DNA of 64,000 bases from Iris pallida (lineage: Eukaryota > Streptophyta > Magnoliopsida > Asparagales > Iridaceae): assembly GCA_029216955.1 (NCBI GenBank), contig JANAVB010002199.1, positions 13,819,417 to 13,883,416 of the forward strand, read 5' to 3'. Shown piece after piece: positions 47,570 through 60,795 of the stretch. Position 1 is the stretch's first letter. Each line of letters starts with the position of its first letter. The notes beneath the pieces are model-generated. The model saw nothing but the letters and a program-made list of their open reading frames with translations, searched no databases and was not told where the DNA came from. The position numbers were made by a program, and so were the translations under genes.

Positions 47570-48877
47570 CTAAAACCTTGTCACGCCCCAGAACCAGAAT
47601 ACTGGAGAGCAGGGGAATGACTCAGCCAGCTACGTATTACGGGTAGATGAATACCGTATAATACGATCAATGCTGTCTAGAAGACAAGGGGGTGCATACT
47701 ACATGAAAGTCTCGCTATGGTCACTTCACATCTATTGTCTCAATCATTCAAACAAGAAACAGAAATAGAGAACATGTAAGATAAAGCAGTAAGGCGTGCC
47801 AAACGCTCAGTCAAAATGTTCTTGATATCTGGCTTTACAAAACATAGCCAGATAATGTAGCAAAGTATACACAATTGTTATCAGCTGCAGTCTGACTTAA
47901 TTACAATTATGCAAAAGTAAGTGCAAGACAATCCGACTAACATGTCGGTGCCAAACGGCAAAGTATAAAGTAAATAACAAAACGAGCGGGGAGGTAAGGA
48001 ACCCACTCGAGTCCTCCTGCGATCATCCCTCTAGTATTGACCATCTTGGAGGTAGAGGTAAGCTGAGTCCTCGGGAACCGGCTCTAAATCTGGCCATGCA
48101 AAACCAGAGAGGTTAGACCTCTAATAGCAAGTACCGCAAGGAAGAACGATATGAGACATTAAACCAGTAATTAAGAGAATATAATAATAGATCTCTGCTT
48201 GCTACTGGGATTCACATAACATCACGACACTTCGAACCAACCTCCCAACCAAATAAGGACAGAAGTTAGCCCGTCATGTCCTAATGCTCTGATCATCTCG
48301 GTTAGGTAACAGAATAGGTACAATACACAAACAAATCAACTTAAACGGCCATCCTACTCCTACGGCTTACTACTGTGAGTCCCAAGTTATCCTGGAATTT
48401 TACAATAAAGATTTCTCAGTTCTTACTATGGACAAGCAAGGCTAGTCGATCCAATCAATCAATTACGCCAATCATGAATTAGACGAGTCCCAGCAGGACG
48501 CCCGTCATCAATATACAATATATAATAAATAGTATAACCAGATACCGCTCCATGCCCGTGTGGCAGGTTTGTAGTATCTGTGGGGACTAGCCGGCCTGTC
48601 GGGCACTACTAGTCCCAAGAGGGCTGCCATGTAAGAACTCGGGAATCCATTCTCTCCATGCAATCATTATTTTATTTAACTTAATAGTCTCTACGTTGAG
48701 TGAAATCCCATGCCGTGGATCATGGTCATTCGGAATGAGTACTTTCGTACGGGGTACGATATGCACAACTCTACAACGATGCCCGTGCGGTTAGGTTGTA
48801 GGTCTTACATAGCGTAATGCAACAATCCAAACTAACCACGGAACAATCATGCCTTGACCATAAAGTACACATGCTTC

Positions 48878-48884
48878 TTTTATA
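48878..48884 (-). promoter_or_regulatory. Candidate TATA box, LTR b of E2
   Basis: TATAAAA on the minus strand, equivalent to 3357-3363. Confidence 0.4.
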
Positions 48885-49085
48885 GTAAAATAAATAAATA
48901 AATGAATTGAAGCCTTCATGTGTGCCTGTATGTCAATATTCGGGATTGGCCAATCGATTTCAAATATGAACGTGTCTTATTCCATTTAATTCAATAAGAC
49001 GACTAGCCAGTCTCTTAGTTCCATCTAGGAACGCATGATCAATAATTAATCAAGATAACAATCAATGTTAATTAATGCCAAATTC

Positions 49086-50001
49086 GAGAAATAAACATTA
49101 GGAAATAACTAATGATTGGGAAATAAATAATCTCATGAGCCGTGGAAAATGAATGGGAAATAAATAATCTCATGCGCTGTGGGAAATGATTGGAAAATAA
49201 ATAATCTCATGCGCTGTGGGAAATGATTGGGGAATAAATAAATCTCATGCGTTGTGGGGAATGTTTGGGAAATAAAAAATCTCATGCGCCTGAGGAATGA
49301 TTGGGAAATAAATAATATCATGCGCTGTGGGAAAGGTTGGGAAATAAATAATATCATGCGCCTGAGGGAAATGATTGGGAAATAAATAATATCATGCGCC
49401 TGAGGGAAATGATTGGGAAATAAATAATATCATGCGCTGAGGAATAAGATTGGGAAATAAATAATCTCATGTACCTGAGGAATGAGATTCTTATGCGGCT
49501 GTGAGATGAGATTGGGAAATAAATAATCCATGCGCCTGAGGAATGAGATTGGAAAATAAATAAACGCATGCGTTGTGGGAATGCGGCTGCGAGATGAGAT
49601 TGGGAAATAAATAATCCATGCGCCTGAGGAATGAGATTGGGAAATAAATAAACTCATGCGCTGTGGGAATGCGGCTGTGAGATGAGATTGGGAAATAAAT
49701 AATTCATGCGCCTGAGGAATGAGATTGGAAAATAAATAAACTCATGAGCTGTGGGAATGTGGCTGTGAGATGAGATTGGGAAATAAATAATCCATGCCCT
49801 GAGGAATGAGATTGGGAAATAAATAATCTCATGCGCCTGAGGAAAGAGATTGGGAAATAAATAATCTCATGCGCCTGAGGAATGAGGTTGGAAAATAAAT
49901 AATCCATGCGCCTGAGGAATGAGATTGGGAAATAAATAATCTCATGCGCCTGAGGAGTAAGATTGGGAAATAAATAATCTCATGCGCCTGAGGAATGAGA
50001 T
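49086..50001. repeat. 38-bp minisatellite, LTR b of E2
   Basis: About 916 bp, near the length of the E1 LTR b array and with similar unit order. Confidence 0.9.
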
Positions 50002-50724
50002 TCTTATGCGGCCGTGTGCGGCTGGGACTGTTCTTCTTCTCCGAATTTCTGAGAACAGAACCATGGAAGAGAACCATGGAAGCCATTGCTTCCAAGCTCC
50101 ATAAATCCTTCATCCCAAGCCCAAATATGGACTTCCATAGGTCAAAATTGGGTAGAACGAAATTCTCTACAACATGGAACCATCAAAACTTGAAGATAAC
50201 AAAGTTTACTAGATCAAAACCTAAGAAATCCGAAAATATAACAAACTTAGATCTACAACCAATCAGCCATGGAAATTGAAAATGCTAAGTACTAAAGAGG
50301 CTTAGAATCAAGTAAGGAGGATGATGGAACAATAATAATGGAGATCCATCAAGAAGCAAGTTGGCACTTGCCTTGCTCTCCTAGGTTGGTGGGAGAGTTA
50401 TGAGGAAGAAGAAGATAAATGAGAAGAAGTAATAAAGAGAGAGAAAGGGTTTGGGGCTTTTAAATGAAGGAGTGGTGGTAGGTGGGGGGTTTATTTCGAT
50501 TCATGATGAACCAACATAATTAAACCAATCTGAGCTGAACCCATAGCAAAGCTGAAGCAGAGTATAAAAGCAGAAAGTAAAGTGCAGAAATAAAATTACA
50601 GAAAATTAATTAACATAAAATTAAAGGAATTTAAATACAGAGCAATACATGATAAATATAAAATATTTACATTTAAACAGTACATGCATTCTAAAAATAC
50701 GTATTCTGGGAATGGGAAGTGACA

Positions 50725-50738
50725 TCTCTACCCTCCTT
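50725..50738 (-). other. Polypurine tract, region b of E2
   Basis: AAGGAGGGTAGAGA on the minus strand. Confidence 0.85.
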
Positions 50739-50892
50739 AGAAAAATTTTGTCCTCGGAATTTCAAATCCAAGCATGATAGAAACATCGGAGCTGAACTAC
50801 TCTAGGTATAAGCAATTTAAGTAAGCAATCATTCTACAATGTCAATAGTATGTAACATATCTATGTTGAACATTCTACGATACCAAGTAATT

Positions 50893-53800
50893 CTACTCGT
50901 AAGGTGGCAAGCATGAGGAGTTAAGACAACCAAGGTATACAGAAAGAGATATACCTTGTGAGTCAAACAGGTGCGGATACCGTGATCGGATATCATCCTC
51001 ATGTTCCCACGTTGACTCCCCTAAAGAGTGATGACCCCAAGCAACCCGGACAAGGCTAATTGTTCGGTTCTTGAGTATCTTCTCTCTTCGGTCCAAAATA
51101 GACACAGGCTGTTCCTCGTAAGACAGGTTGGTACCAACAACCAGCTCAGAATGATCAAGAATATGGCTTGGGTCTGATACATACCTTCGCAACTGAGATA
51201 CATGAAATACGTCATGCACCTCTCGTAACGAAGGTGGAAGGGATAAACGATAAGCAACATCGCCTATCCTCTCAAGAATAACAAATGGGCCCACGTACCG
51301 CGGACTCAACTTCCCGCGAACGCCAAACCTAATGACCCCACGGGTAGGTGAGATCCGCAAGAACACGTGGTCCCCAACAGAAAACTCTAGCGGCCTACGA
51401 TGCTGGTCCGCCCAATGACGATGCCGATCCTGTGCAACTCGAAGTCGCTCTCTAATTCCTTTGACTAATTCAACTGTCTGAATAATCATTTCCGGGCCTA
51501 ACATCTTTCTCTCCCCGATATCATCCCATGCTAGTGGCGACCTACACTTCTTACCATATAGTGCTTCAAACGGCACCATCTGGATACTGGCTTGATAACT
51601 GTTGTTATAAGAAAACTCAACTAAGTGCAGGTGGCTCTCCCAAGATCCTCCAAAATCTAGGGTGCAAGCTCGCAACATATCTTCTAGGGTCTGAATTGTT
51701 CTTTCTGATTGCCCGTCCGTCTGTGGATGGTAAGCCGTGCTAAATCTTAACTTGGTACCCAAGCTATGATGTAAGCTCTTCCAAAAATGTGATGTAAAAC
51801 GGGTATCTCTGTCTGACACAATACTGACTAGGACCCCATGCTGCCTGACTATCTGCTGCATATACAATTCTGCCAACTTCTCCGTAGATTGACCTACTCT
51901 AAAAGGAAGAAAGTGCGCCACCTTTGTAAGCCGATCTACTATCACCCAAATAGCATTTTTACCACTTGGTGATCTTGGTAAACCGGTCACAAAGTCCATT
52001 GTAATATGTTCTCACTTCTATTCCGGGATAGAAAGCGGTTGCAATAACCCAGCTGGCCTCTGCTGTTCTGCCTTCACTTGCTGACATACCAAGCAACGGG
52101 AAACGAATCTAGCTATCTCCCTCTTCATCTCGTTCCACCAGAAGTGCTGCTTGATATCTTGGTACATCTTGGTCCCTCCAGGGTGTATGGAATACTGAGA
52201 GCTGTGAGCTTCTGCCATAACCTCCTGTCTGATATCTCCACTAGGCACACATAGACGTGACCCAAACCTAAGTGTACCATCTTCATGAATTCTCATCTCC
52301 TTCCTGAGTCCTGACTCACATTCTGTCCTAAGCTTCTGAATCCTTGGGTCTTGTGCCTGAGCTGCCTTGATCCTATCTACCAAGTTGGATTGAACTTGTA
52401 GACTCGCCAGAACTCCTACATCACTAGGAAGTAAAACCTCGATGCCCATCTCCTGAAGGTCTTCTAAGATATGCTTCTGTGTTGTTAACATAAATGCGCC
52501 GCCTCTCCTGCTGAGAGCGTCCGCTACCATATTAGCCTTGCCTGGATGATACTGAAGCTCCACGTCATAGTCCTTAATCAACTCCAACCATCTTCTCTGC
52601 CTCATGTTCAGTTCCTTCTGAGTAAAAATGTACTTCAGACTTTTGTGGTCTGTGTACATGTCCACTCGATCACCATATAAGTAATGCCTCCATAGCTTCA
52701 AAGCAAATACTACTGCCGCCAACTCCAAATCATGAGTTGGATAATTCTTCTCGTGGTCTCGAAGTTGCCTAGATGCGTATGCTATCACCTTCCCATGCTG
52801 CATGAGGACACATCCAAGTCCTTTACCTGACGCATCACAATAAATGGTAAAACCTCCGGGTCCAACTGGCAATATAAGAATAGGCGCTGATATCAACTTC
52901 CGCTTCAGATTCTCAAATGATGTCTGGCATTCTGCCGACCAGACGAATGGTACATCCTTCCGTGTCAAGCGGGTCATGGGTGCTGAAAGCCTTGCAAAGT
53001 CTGATAAAAACCTTCTGTAATATCCTGCCAATCCCAAGAAACTCCGTACATCTGCTACGGTCTTGGGTACTGGCCAACTCTCTACTGCTTCTACCTTCTT
53101 GGGATCTACTGCTACTCCAGCTCCTGATATGATATGACCCAAAAATGAAATGTGATTCGTCCAGAACTCACACTTGCTGAGCTTGGCATACAACTGGTTC
53201 TCTCTCAGAACCTGTAACACTTTCCTGAGGTGGTCTTCATGCTACTCTTCACTAGCAGAGTATACGAGAATGTCGTCAAGAAACACAACGACAAACTGAT
53301 CTAAGTATGGCATAAAGATGCGGTTCATCAAATCCATAAATATTGCTGGAGCATTGGTCAAACCAAACGGCATTACTAAGAATTTATAATGCCCATACTT
53401 CGACCTGAATGCTGTCTTGGGAATGTCCTCCTTCCAAACCCTCACTTGATGATACCCTGAACGAAGATCTATCTTGGAGAAAACTCTAGCTTTGCTCAAC
53501 TGATCAAATAAGTCGTCGATCCTTGGTAGTGGGTACTTGTTCTTTACTGTCGCCGCGTTAAGCTTCCTGTAGTCAATGCACAGTCTGGACGACCCATCCT
53601 TCTTTTTCACAAGTACCACTGGTGCTGCCCATGGTGATATGCTAGCTTGGATGAACTTCTTCTCCTTCAGTTTCTCTATGTGCTGATATACCTTGGCCTG
53701 TTCGGAATCCGCCATTCTGTAAACTCGATCTGATATCGGTTTAGTTCCAGGTGCCAATTCTATACTGAACTCAATATCTCTAACCGGTGGTAGACCTGGA

Positions 53801-54411
53801 AGTTCTTTAGGAAATACGTCTAGAAACTCTTCAACTACCTTCGGGACCTGAACTTCTTCCATTGCCGTTATTACTCCCTGCTCTTGTTGAGTTGTCTCTG
53901 ATCTGACTAAGGTGAATCTCTTCATGCCTGGAATATCAAAAGATACACTCCCTCTACGACAATCTATCGTCGCATGACTGTCTTTCAGCCAGTCCATGCC
54001 TAAGATAACGTCAAAATTTCCAACAGAAAATTCTATCAACCGGGCGGGTAAGGAATGCCCGCAAACTACAACGCCACATGCTAGAATAACTCTACTAACT
54101 CCTACGAGCCCATTGCCAGTGAGTATATTTAACCTCCCTGGCAATACCTCGAATTCTATTCCTAGCCGTGTTGCAAATTGTGCAGATATAAATGAGTGCG
54201 ATGCTCCCGAATCAAACAATGCTACTGCGGGATAAGAGGCGACGAGAATGTTACCTGCCATAACATCTCCTGATGCCAATGCCTCTTCCAAGGACCGAGT
54301 GAATGCCTGCCCTCGACCTCCTTGCTGGTTCCCATGCTGCGGCCTAGCCTGGTGCTGTCGCTGGCCCCTGCCTTGGTGATGCTGGGGTGGCCTATGCTGG
54401 TGTTGCTGCAT
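50893..54411 (-). pseudogene. pol: pol, region b of E2 (three nonsense codons)
   Basis: The frame is complete and collinear with the intact pol, but has TGA at 52012-52014 and TAG at 52018-52020 (both Trp codons of the PEWKWEH motif just before the integrase core) and TAG at 53242-53244 (a Glu codon after FLDD in RT). Three open pieces result: 50893-51999 (integrase core to chromodomain), 52018-53220 (RT thumb, RNase H, integrase zinc finger) and 53242-54411 (protease and RT catalytic core). There are no frameshifts. Confidence 0.9.
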
Positions 54412-54420
54412 CGGCGGTCC

Positions 54421-55802
54421 CTACTGCCGAAACATCTGAGCCTGTGGCATTAACGGACGCTGGGCCAATGGTCTCACTGCCACTGCGGGTCCTCGATACT
54501 GCCCTGCCCCCGGTGCTGGCAGAGCAGGAAACTGCTGTACTGGTCCTCCTAACTTCGAATTCATGGGACATATGGTAACCCGATGATCTGGATTTCCACA
54601 TATCAAACACAGTCTGTTCAATGTCCGACACACATCTCTAGTGTGCCCTATCTTCCCGCAATAAGTGCAGCCCGCTGGGGGTTGCTGGTTCTTCCTCTGT
54701 TGCTGTTGCTGCTGCCTGGGTGGTGGTGCTGGCCCTCGCATTGCCACATCGTGAATGCGAATGCCAAGGGATGGTACTGTTGTCCGGGGCGTTGCTCCCC
54801 CTCCTCCTTTAATCTGACTGTGAGATCTCTTCTGACCTCCAGTCCTCGCCTGATTCTCTGAATGGTGATCTCATGCCTTCGGGTCGCCGTCAATACTTCG
54901 TCAAAAGTCTGGTAGTTGTGCCCTTCTATCAATTGCAAGAGCTCAAGGTGAAACCCTTGCTGGAACCTCATAGCCCTCTGGCTCTCTGTTGCTACCATCT
55001 CTGGGGCGAACCTGCTCAATCTGCAGAACTCCGCTGCATAGGCATCTACCGTCTTGTCGGCCTGCTTGAGGTTGATAAACTTCTGTTGTAGCTCAAACTG
55101 CGCCACAACCCCATAGTACTTCGTCTTGAACCTTGCAGTAAAATCGTCCCAAGCAACAGGACGTCTGATGCCCACTTCCTCTGATTCCCACCAATCACGT
55201 GCGAGATCCTGAAGTAACAACTTCACTTGATCCACACGTTCTTCTGCCGGCACCTTAGCTGCTGTCAGAATAGCCTCAATATCCTTAAGCCATGCATCTG
55301 CTGAGATGGCATCCTCCGTTCCTTCGAAACGGCGGGGGTTGAACTTGCAAAACCTGGCTGACGCTCCTGAATCTGTCCTTGCCCCTCTTTCCAAAGCTGT
55401 CTGCAATCCTTGGTTAAGTAGTACATTCTGCTCTTGTAACTGAGCGTGCATACGCTGCTGGGCTAACATCTGATGTTGCTGAGTAGCCATCATCCCTCTC
55501 ATAATCTCCAGAAGGGCTGGTGTGTCTACTCCCACAGGGGTAGGTGGAACTGTTGGTAGTGGTGGAACATCCGGATACTGCGATCCAGCTGCTGCTTCCA
55601 CTATCACTTCTTCTTGGATGGTCTCTTGAGTTAGTACCGGCCCTTGTTGCTGACCAACATGGTCAGGTTATCCGTGTTGCTCTTGTTGTTGTTGTCCAGT
55701 CCTGGCAGATGCGGACGAGGTGCCCCTAAGAAAAGGGACAAAAGAACAATCAAACGATCGGATGGGAAAGATCAATGAAGTCAAAGGATACCGGAATGTC
55801 AA
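54421..55802 (-). pseudogene. gag: gag, region b of E2 (frameshift and nonsense)
   Basis: Gag core and both zinc knuckles are present. A 1-bp deletion near 54850 separates core and knuckles, and TAA at 55668-55670 interrupts the Q-rich N-terminus. It ends at the shared TAG 54421-54423, in frame with pol. Confidence 0.86.
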
Positions 55803-55894
55803 GCTAGAGTCGAGAGTAACGAATCATGAGATCAAGGGGGAACATGTGTGATTGAGACATCCTATAAATTAAAACACCCCACAAGTCTGAGATC

Positions 55895-55913
55895 AGACCT
55901 GCATGGGCCACCA
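55895..55913 (-). other. Primer-binding site (tRNA-Ile type), region b of E2
   Basis: Same 19-base match. Confidence 0.75.
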
Positions 55914-57222
55914 CTAAAACCTTGTCACGCCCCAGAACCAGAATACTGGAGAGCAGGGGAATGACTCAGCCAGCTACGTATTACGGGTAGATGAATACCG
56001 TATAATACGATCAATGCTGTCTAAAAGACAAGGGGGTGCATACTACATGAAAGTCTCACTATGGTCACTTCACATCTATTGTCTCAATCATTCAAACAAG
56101 AAACAGAAATAGAGAACATGTAAGATAAAGCAGTAAGGCGTCCCAAACGCTCAGTCAAAATGTTCTTGATATCTGGCTTTACAAAACATAGCCAGATGAT
56201 GTAGCAAAGTATACACAATTGTTATCAGCTGCAGTCTGACTTAATTACAATTATGCAAAAGTAAGTGCAAGACAATCCGACTAACATGTCGGTGCCAAAC
56301 GGCAAAGTATAAAGTAAATAACAAAACGAGCGGGGAGGTAAGGAACCCACTCGAGTCCTCCTGCGATCATCCCTCTAGTATTGACCATCTTGGAGGTAGA
56401 GGTAAGCTGAGTCCTCGGGAACCGGCTCTAAATCTGGCCATGCAAAACCAGAGAGGTTAGACCTCTAATAGCAAGTACCGTAAGGAAGCACGATATGAGA
56501 CATTAAACCAGTAATTAAGAGAATATAATAATAGATCTCTGCTTGCTACTGGGATTCACATAACATCACGACACTTCGCACCAACCTCCCAACCAAACAA
56601 GGACAGAAGTTGGCCCGTCATGTCCTGATGCTCTGATCATCTCAGTTAGGTAACAGAGTAGGTACAATACACAAACAAATCAACTTAAACGGCCATCCTA
56701 CTCCTACGGCTTACTACTGTGAGTCCCAAGTTATCCTGAAATTTTGCAATAAAGATTTCTCAGTTCTTACTATGGACAAGCAAGGCTAGTCGATCCAATC
56801 AATCAATTGCGCCAATCATGAATTAGACGAGTCCCAGCAGGACGTCCGTCATCAATATACAATATATAATAAATAGTATAACCAAATACCGCTCCATGCC
56901 CGTGTGGCAGGTTTGCAGTATCTGTGGGGACCAGCCGGCCTGTCGGGCACTACTAGTCCCAAGAGGGCTGCCATGTAAGAACTCGGGAATCCATTCTCTC
57001 CATGCAATCATTATTTTTATTTAACTTAATAGTCTCTACGTTGAGTGAAATCCCATGTCGTGGATCATGGTCATTCGGAATGAGTACTTTCGTACGGGGT
57101 ACGATATGCACAACTCTACAACGATGCCCGTGCGGTTAGGTTGTAGGTCTTACATAGCGTAATGCAACAATCCAAACTAACCACGGAACAATCATGCCTT
57201 GACCATAAAGTACACATGCTTC

Positions 57223-57229
57223 TTTTATA
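57223..57229 (-). promoter_or_regulatory. Candidate TATA box, LTR c of E2
   Basis: TATAAAA on the minus strand, equivalent to 3357-3363. Confidence 0.4.
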
Positions 57230-57430
57230 GTAAAATAAATAAATAAATGAATTGAAGCCTGTATGTGTGCCTGTATGTCAATATTCGGGATTGGCCAATC
57301 GATTTCAAATATGAACGTATCTTATTCCATTTAATTCAATAAGACGACTAGCCAGTCTCTTAGTTCCATCTAGGAACGCATGATCAATAATTAATCAAGA
57401 TAACAATCAATGTTAATTAATGCCAAATTC

Positions 57431-58221
57431 GGGAAATAAACATTGGAAAATAAATAATGATTGGAAAATAAATAATCTCATGAGCCGTGGAAAATGAATG
57501 GGAAATAAATAATCTCATGCGCTGTGAGAAATGATTGGAAAATAAATAATCTCATGCGCTGTGGGAAATGATTGGGGAATAAATAAATCTCATGCGCTGT
57601 GGGGAATGTTTGGGAAATAAAGAATCTCATGCGCCTGAGGAATGATTGGGAAATAAATAATATCATGCGCTGTGGGAAAGGTTGGAAAATAAATAATATC
57701 ATGCGCCTGAGGGAAATGATTGGAAAATAAATAATATCATGCGCCTGAGGGAAATGATTGGAAAATAAATAATATCATGCGCTGAGGAATAAGATTGGGA
57801 AATAAATAATCTCATGCGCCTGAGGAATGAGATTCTTATGCGGCTGTGAGATGAGATTGGGAAATAAATAATCCATGCGCCTGAGGAATGAGATTGGAAA
57901 ATAAATAAACTCATGCGCTGTGGGAATGCGGCTGTGAGATGATATTGGGAAATAAATAATCCATGCGCCTGAGGAATGAGATTGAGAAATAAATAAACTC
58001 ATGAGCTGTGGGAATGTGGCTGTGAGATGAGATTGGGAAATAAATAATCCATGCGCCTGAGGAATGAGATTGGGAAATAAATAATCTCATGCGCCTGAGG
58101 AATGAGGTTGGAAAATAAATAATCCATGCGCCTGAGGAATGAGATTGGGAAATAAATAATCTCATGCGCCTGAGGAGTAAGATTGGGAAATAAATAATCT
58201 CATGCGCCTGAGGAATGAGAT
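57431..58221. repeat. 38-bp minisatellite, LTR c of E2
   Basis: About 791 bp, with a different unit count from the other two E2 LTRs. Confidence 0.9.
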
Positions 58222-58944
58222 TCTTATGCGGCTGTGTGCGGCTGGGACTGTTCTTCTTCTCCGAATTTCTGAGAACAGAACCATGGAAGAGAACCATGGA
58301 AGCCATTGCTTCCAAGCTCCATAAATCCTTCATCCCAAGCCCAAATATGGACTTCCATAGGTCAAAATTGGGTAGAACGAAATTCTCTACAACATGGAAC
58401 CATCAAAACTTGAAGATAACAAAGTTTACTAGATCAAAACCTAAGAAATCCGAAAATGTAACAAACTTAGATCTACAACAAATCAGCCATGGAAATTGAA
58501 AATGCTAAGTACTAAAGAGGCTTAGAATCAAGTAAGGAGGATGATGGAACAATAATAATGGGGATCCATCAAGAAGCAAGTTGGCACTTGCCTTGCTCTC
58601 CTAGGTTGGTGGGAGAGTTATGAGGAAGAAGAAGCTAAATGAGAAGAAGTAATGAAGAGAGAGAAAGGGTTTTGGGCTTTTAAATGAAGGAGTGGTGGTA
58701 GGTGGGAGGTTTATTTCGGTTCATGATGAACCAACATAATTAAACCAATCTGAGCTGAACCCATAGCAAAGCTGAAGCAGAGTATAAAAGCAGAAAGTAA
58801 AGTGCAAAAATAAAATTGCAGGAAATTAATTAACATAAAATTAAAGGAATTTAAATACAGAGCAATACATGATAAATATAAAATATTTACATTTAAACAG
58901 TACATGCATTCTAAAAATACGTATTCTGGGAATGGGAAGTGACA

Positions 58945-58949
58945 CCACG
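58945..58949. other. Right target-site duplication CCACG of E2
   Basis: Directly follows GTGACA and matches 39391-39395 and 16522-16526. Confidence 0.9.
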
Positions 58950-60120
58950 ATAAGATTGTTAACCTTCCGATTGATCATCTTATCTCGATTTGCATATCGT
59001 AGATTTCATTGTACAAATAACGAGGTGCAAACTTTATATTTTAATAACCTACAATTTACAATTCTTATTACTAGCAATAATGATTATAGAGTATGACCTA
59101 GTTCTAGATGATGTAATTAACAAATGTCTTAGATAACCTAAGGTAATACGCAAGTAGAACAACCCAAGCTTTAGGTGGGAGTTATGAGTTATACATATAC
59201 TTTAGTGTGTGATATATGTTTGCTCGTGATTTGGGTTTATAGATATTTACATGGAGTATGGTTCATTGGTTCATGGATAGTGGGATAGACTTTGGTACTG
59301 CAGTCTCAAGATAGTTTGGACAAACTCCAGACAAGTATACATTGCCAACATGATTTACAGTATCTACATGCTTATAGTTTCTTATCAGTCGATTCACACT
59401 GAATATACTGTACACGATTTTTCTGTTCATTATCAGTACACTGACATGATTTTTCCTACTGACACATAGATCTGTTACACGGATTCGTACTGCATTTCAT
59501 ATAAGTGACTCTTATGATCTCTGCATGTTACTAATATTGGATCTCCTGTGTACATATTTTGACTGGACTTCTGGACTTATCTTTCATTAGAGTCGGACTG
59601 GATGTGTCGTGGATACGACACAGACAGTAGCATTGGGTGGGGAGGACACTTACTAGGCATGAGGGCTACTATGCATATATCACTATGTACTTATTATTAT
59701 ACATCCTTATTCGAGAGATTTTGTAACTGGAGTTACGTGTCTCTCATATTTATCGGAGACTCTATACCGGAGCTACGACTATATTTATCGGGAGACTCTA
59801 TACCGGAGCTATGACTATATTTATCGGGAGACTCTATACCGGAGCTACGATCCTGCATCCCGGAAGACTCTATACCGGAGCTACGAATTTTATATTTGGA
59901 AAGCTCTCGCGTCGAAAGTTGTCCTCATTTGCATATCACATAGACTAGATGGTTTTCCTAGTATTAGTGTCACTTGATCACTTGTTTATTACCGTGACCA
60001 CATGTCTGTTGCCTGGATCACACCTTACTACCTACACATGATATTTACTGTACTTTATATCGACCTGTATATTATGTATCTTGCTACGTCCAGCTAAGGA
60101 CCTAGTTTCCTTCCAGGTTG
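58950..60120 (+). repeat. Probable right part of the older LTR
   Basis: By the TSD this is the continuation of the sequence ending at 39395. It has no ORF of note. It holds the 36-bp tandem repeat and a phrase (GGGGAGGACACTTACTAGGCATG) like those found late in Del/Tekay LTRs. The right end is not defined; GGTTGACA at 60117-60124 is one candidate but lacks a matching TSD. Confidence 0.4.
59746..59887 (+). repeat. 36-bp tandem repeat, four units
   Basis: GACTCTATACCGGAGCTA begins at 59758, 59794, 59830 and 59866, exactly 36 bases apart. The third spacer differs (CCTGCATCC for ATATTTATC). Confidence 0.9.
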
Positions 60121-60359
60121 ACAGAGTTAATCCTTTTTCTCACTAGAAAAACACCCCTACATGGCATTCATGTTTCCCACCACACCCCATGTGCACATCT
60201 CAACACAAGCAAAACTTTATATTGAGATACTCACTTGGTAGTGTGAGCAATGTGGGACTATTCTTTCTAGTTCCCAAGGCATAACACCAACAATAGTTGT
60301 ATTCTAATGGTCAAGACTTTCTACGGCCAGACACCATAATGCCAACACCATTATCTAGG
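60121..60359. other. Flanking DNA, nothing recognised
   Basis: AT-rich, with no ORF or repeat that I can support. The phrase CAATGTGGGACTATT is common in plant repeats but not diagnostic. Confidence 0.4.
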
Positions 60360-60795
60360 AAGTGAGCACTAAATTAATGATGAATTATTGTTTTCCTTTT
60401 TTTGTAATAATATAATTAATTCATTTTTTAGTGTATTGCTCACGACGAACAACAGGCATACTAATACTCTAATTGCTGTACTAAGAATACAAATAAAATG
60501 GAAAATGAAATTTAAGTACTTGCATTCTAACGGTCAATAAAAATTAGAGTATAACTAAATAGCAGTACTAACAATGAATAAAATGGAAAATGGAATTTAA
60601 GTACTAACATTCTGATGGTCACTAAAAACTTAACACTTGGAAGTACATCATGTATGAGACAGACCTCAAATGGGATTGAATCTTGCCAAGCGGTGTTATA
60701 AGGCGTAAGCCTAATGAAGGGAGCCTTGCTCCACCTACATTGACGCATTAAGGGATGAGAAACGCACCCGAGGCGCATTGTCAGAACTATGGGTC
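60360..60795 (+). repeat. Diverged relative of the 12248-12829 repeat
   Basis: Shares ACTAATACTCTAAT, TTGAATCTTGCCAAG, GAAGGGAGCCT and ATTAAGGGATGA with the last 400 bases of 12248-12829, and ends GCGCATTGTCAGAACTATG. Its left end is unclear. Confidence 0.5.

Larger units (their letters stand above)
47579..50724 (-). repeat. LTR b of E2 (3146 bp)
   Basis: TGTCAC to GTGACA. Central LTR between the two internal regions. Confidence 0.93.
39396..58944 (-). mobile_element. Chromovirus array E2: LTR, int a, LTR, int b, LTR with CCACG TSD (19.5 kb)
   Basis: Three full LTRs and two internal regions in one orientation, flanked by a single 5-bp TSD. Each internal region keeps its own PBS and PPT. All gag and pol frames are disrupted. 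It carries the same a-then-b order as E1, defined by shared variants (a: TAA in protease, GAGTTTATTT; b: GAGTATATTT, GATAGAAAGCGG). Confidence 0.9.
55923..58944 (-). repeat. LTR c of E2 (3022 bp), outer 5' LTR
   Basis: TGTCAC to GTGACA, the only full-length outer 5' LTR in the window. Its E1 and middle-array counterparts are 712-bp stubs. Confidence 0.93.
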
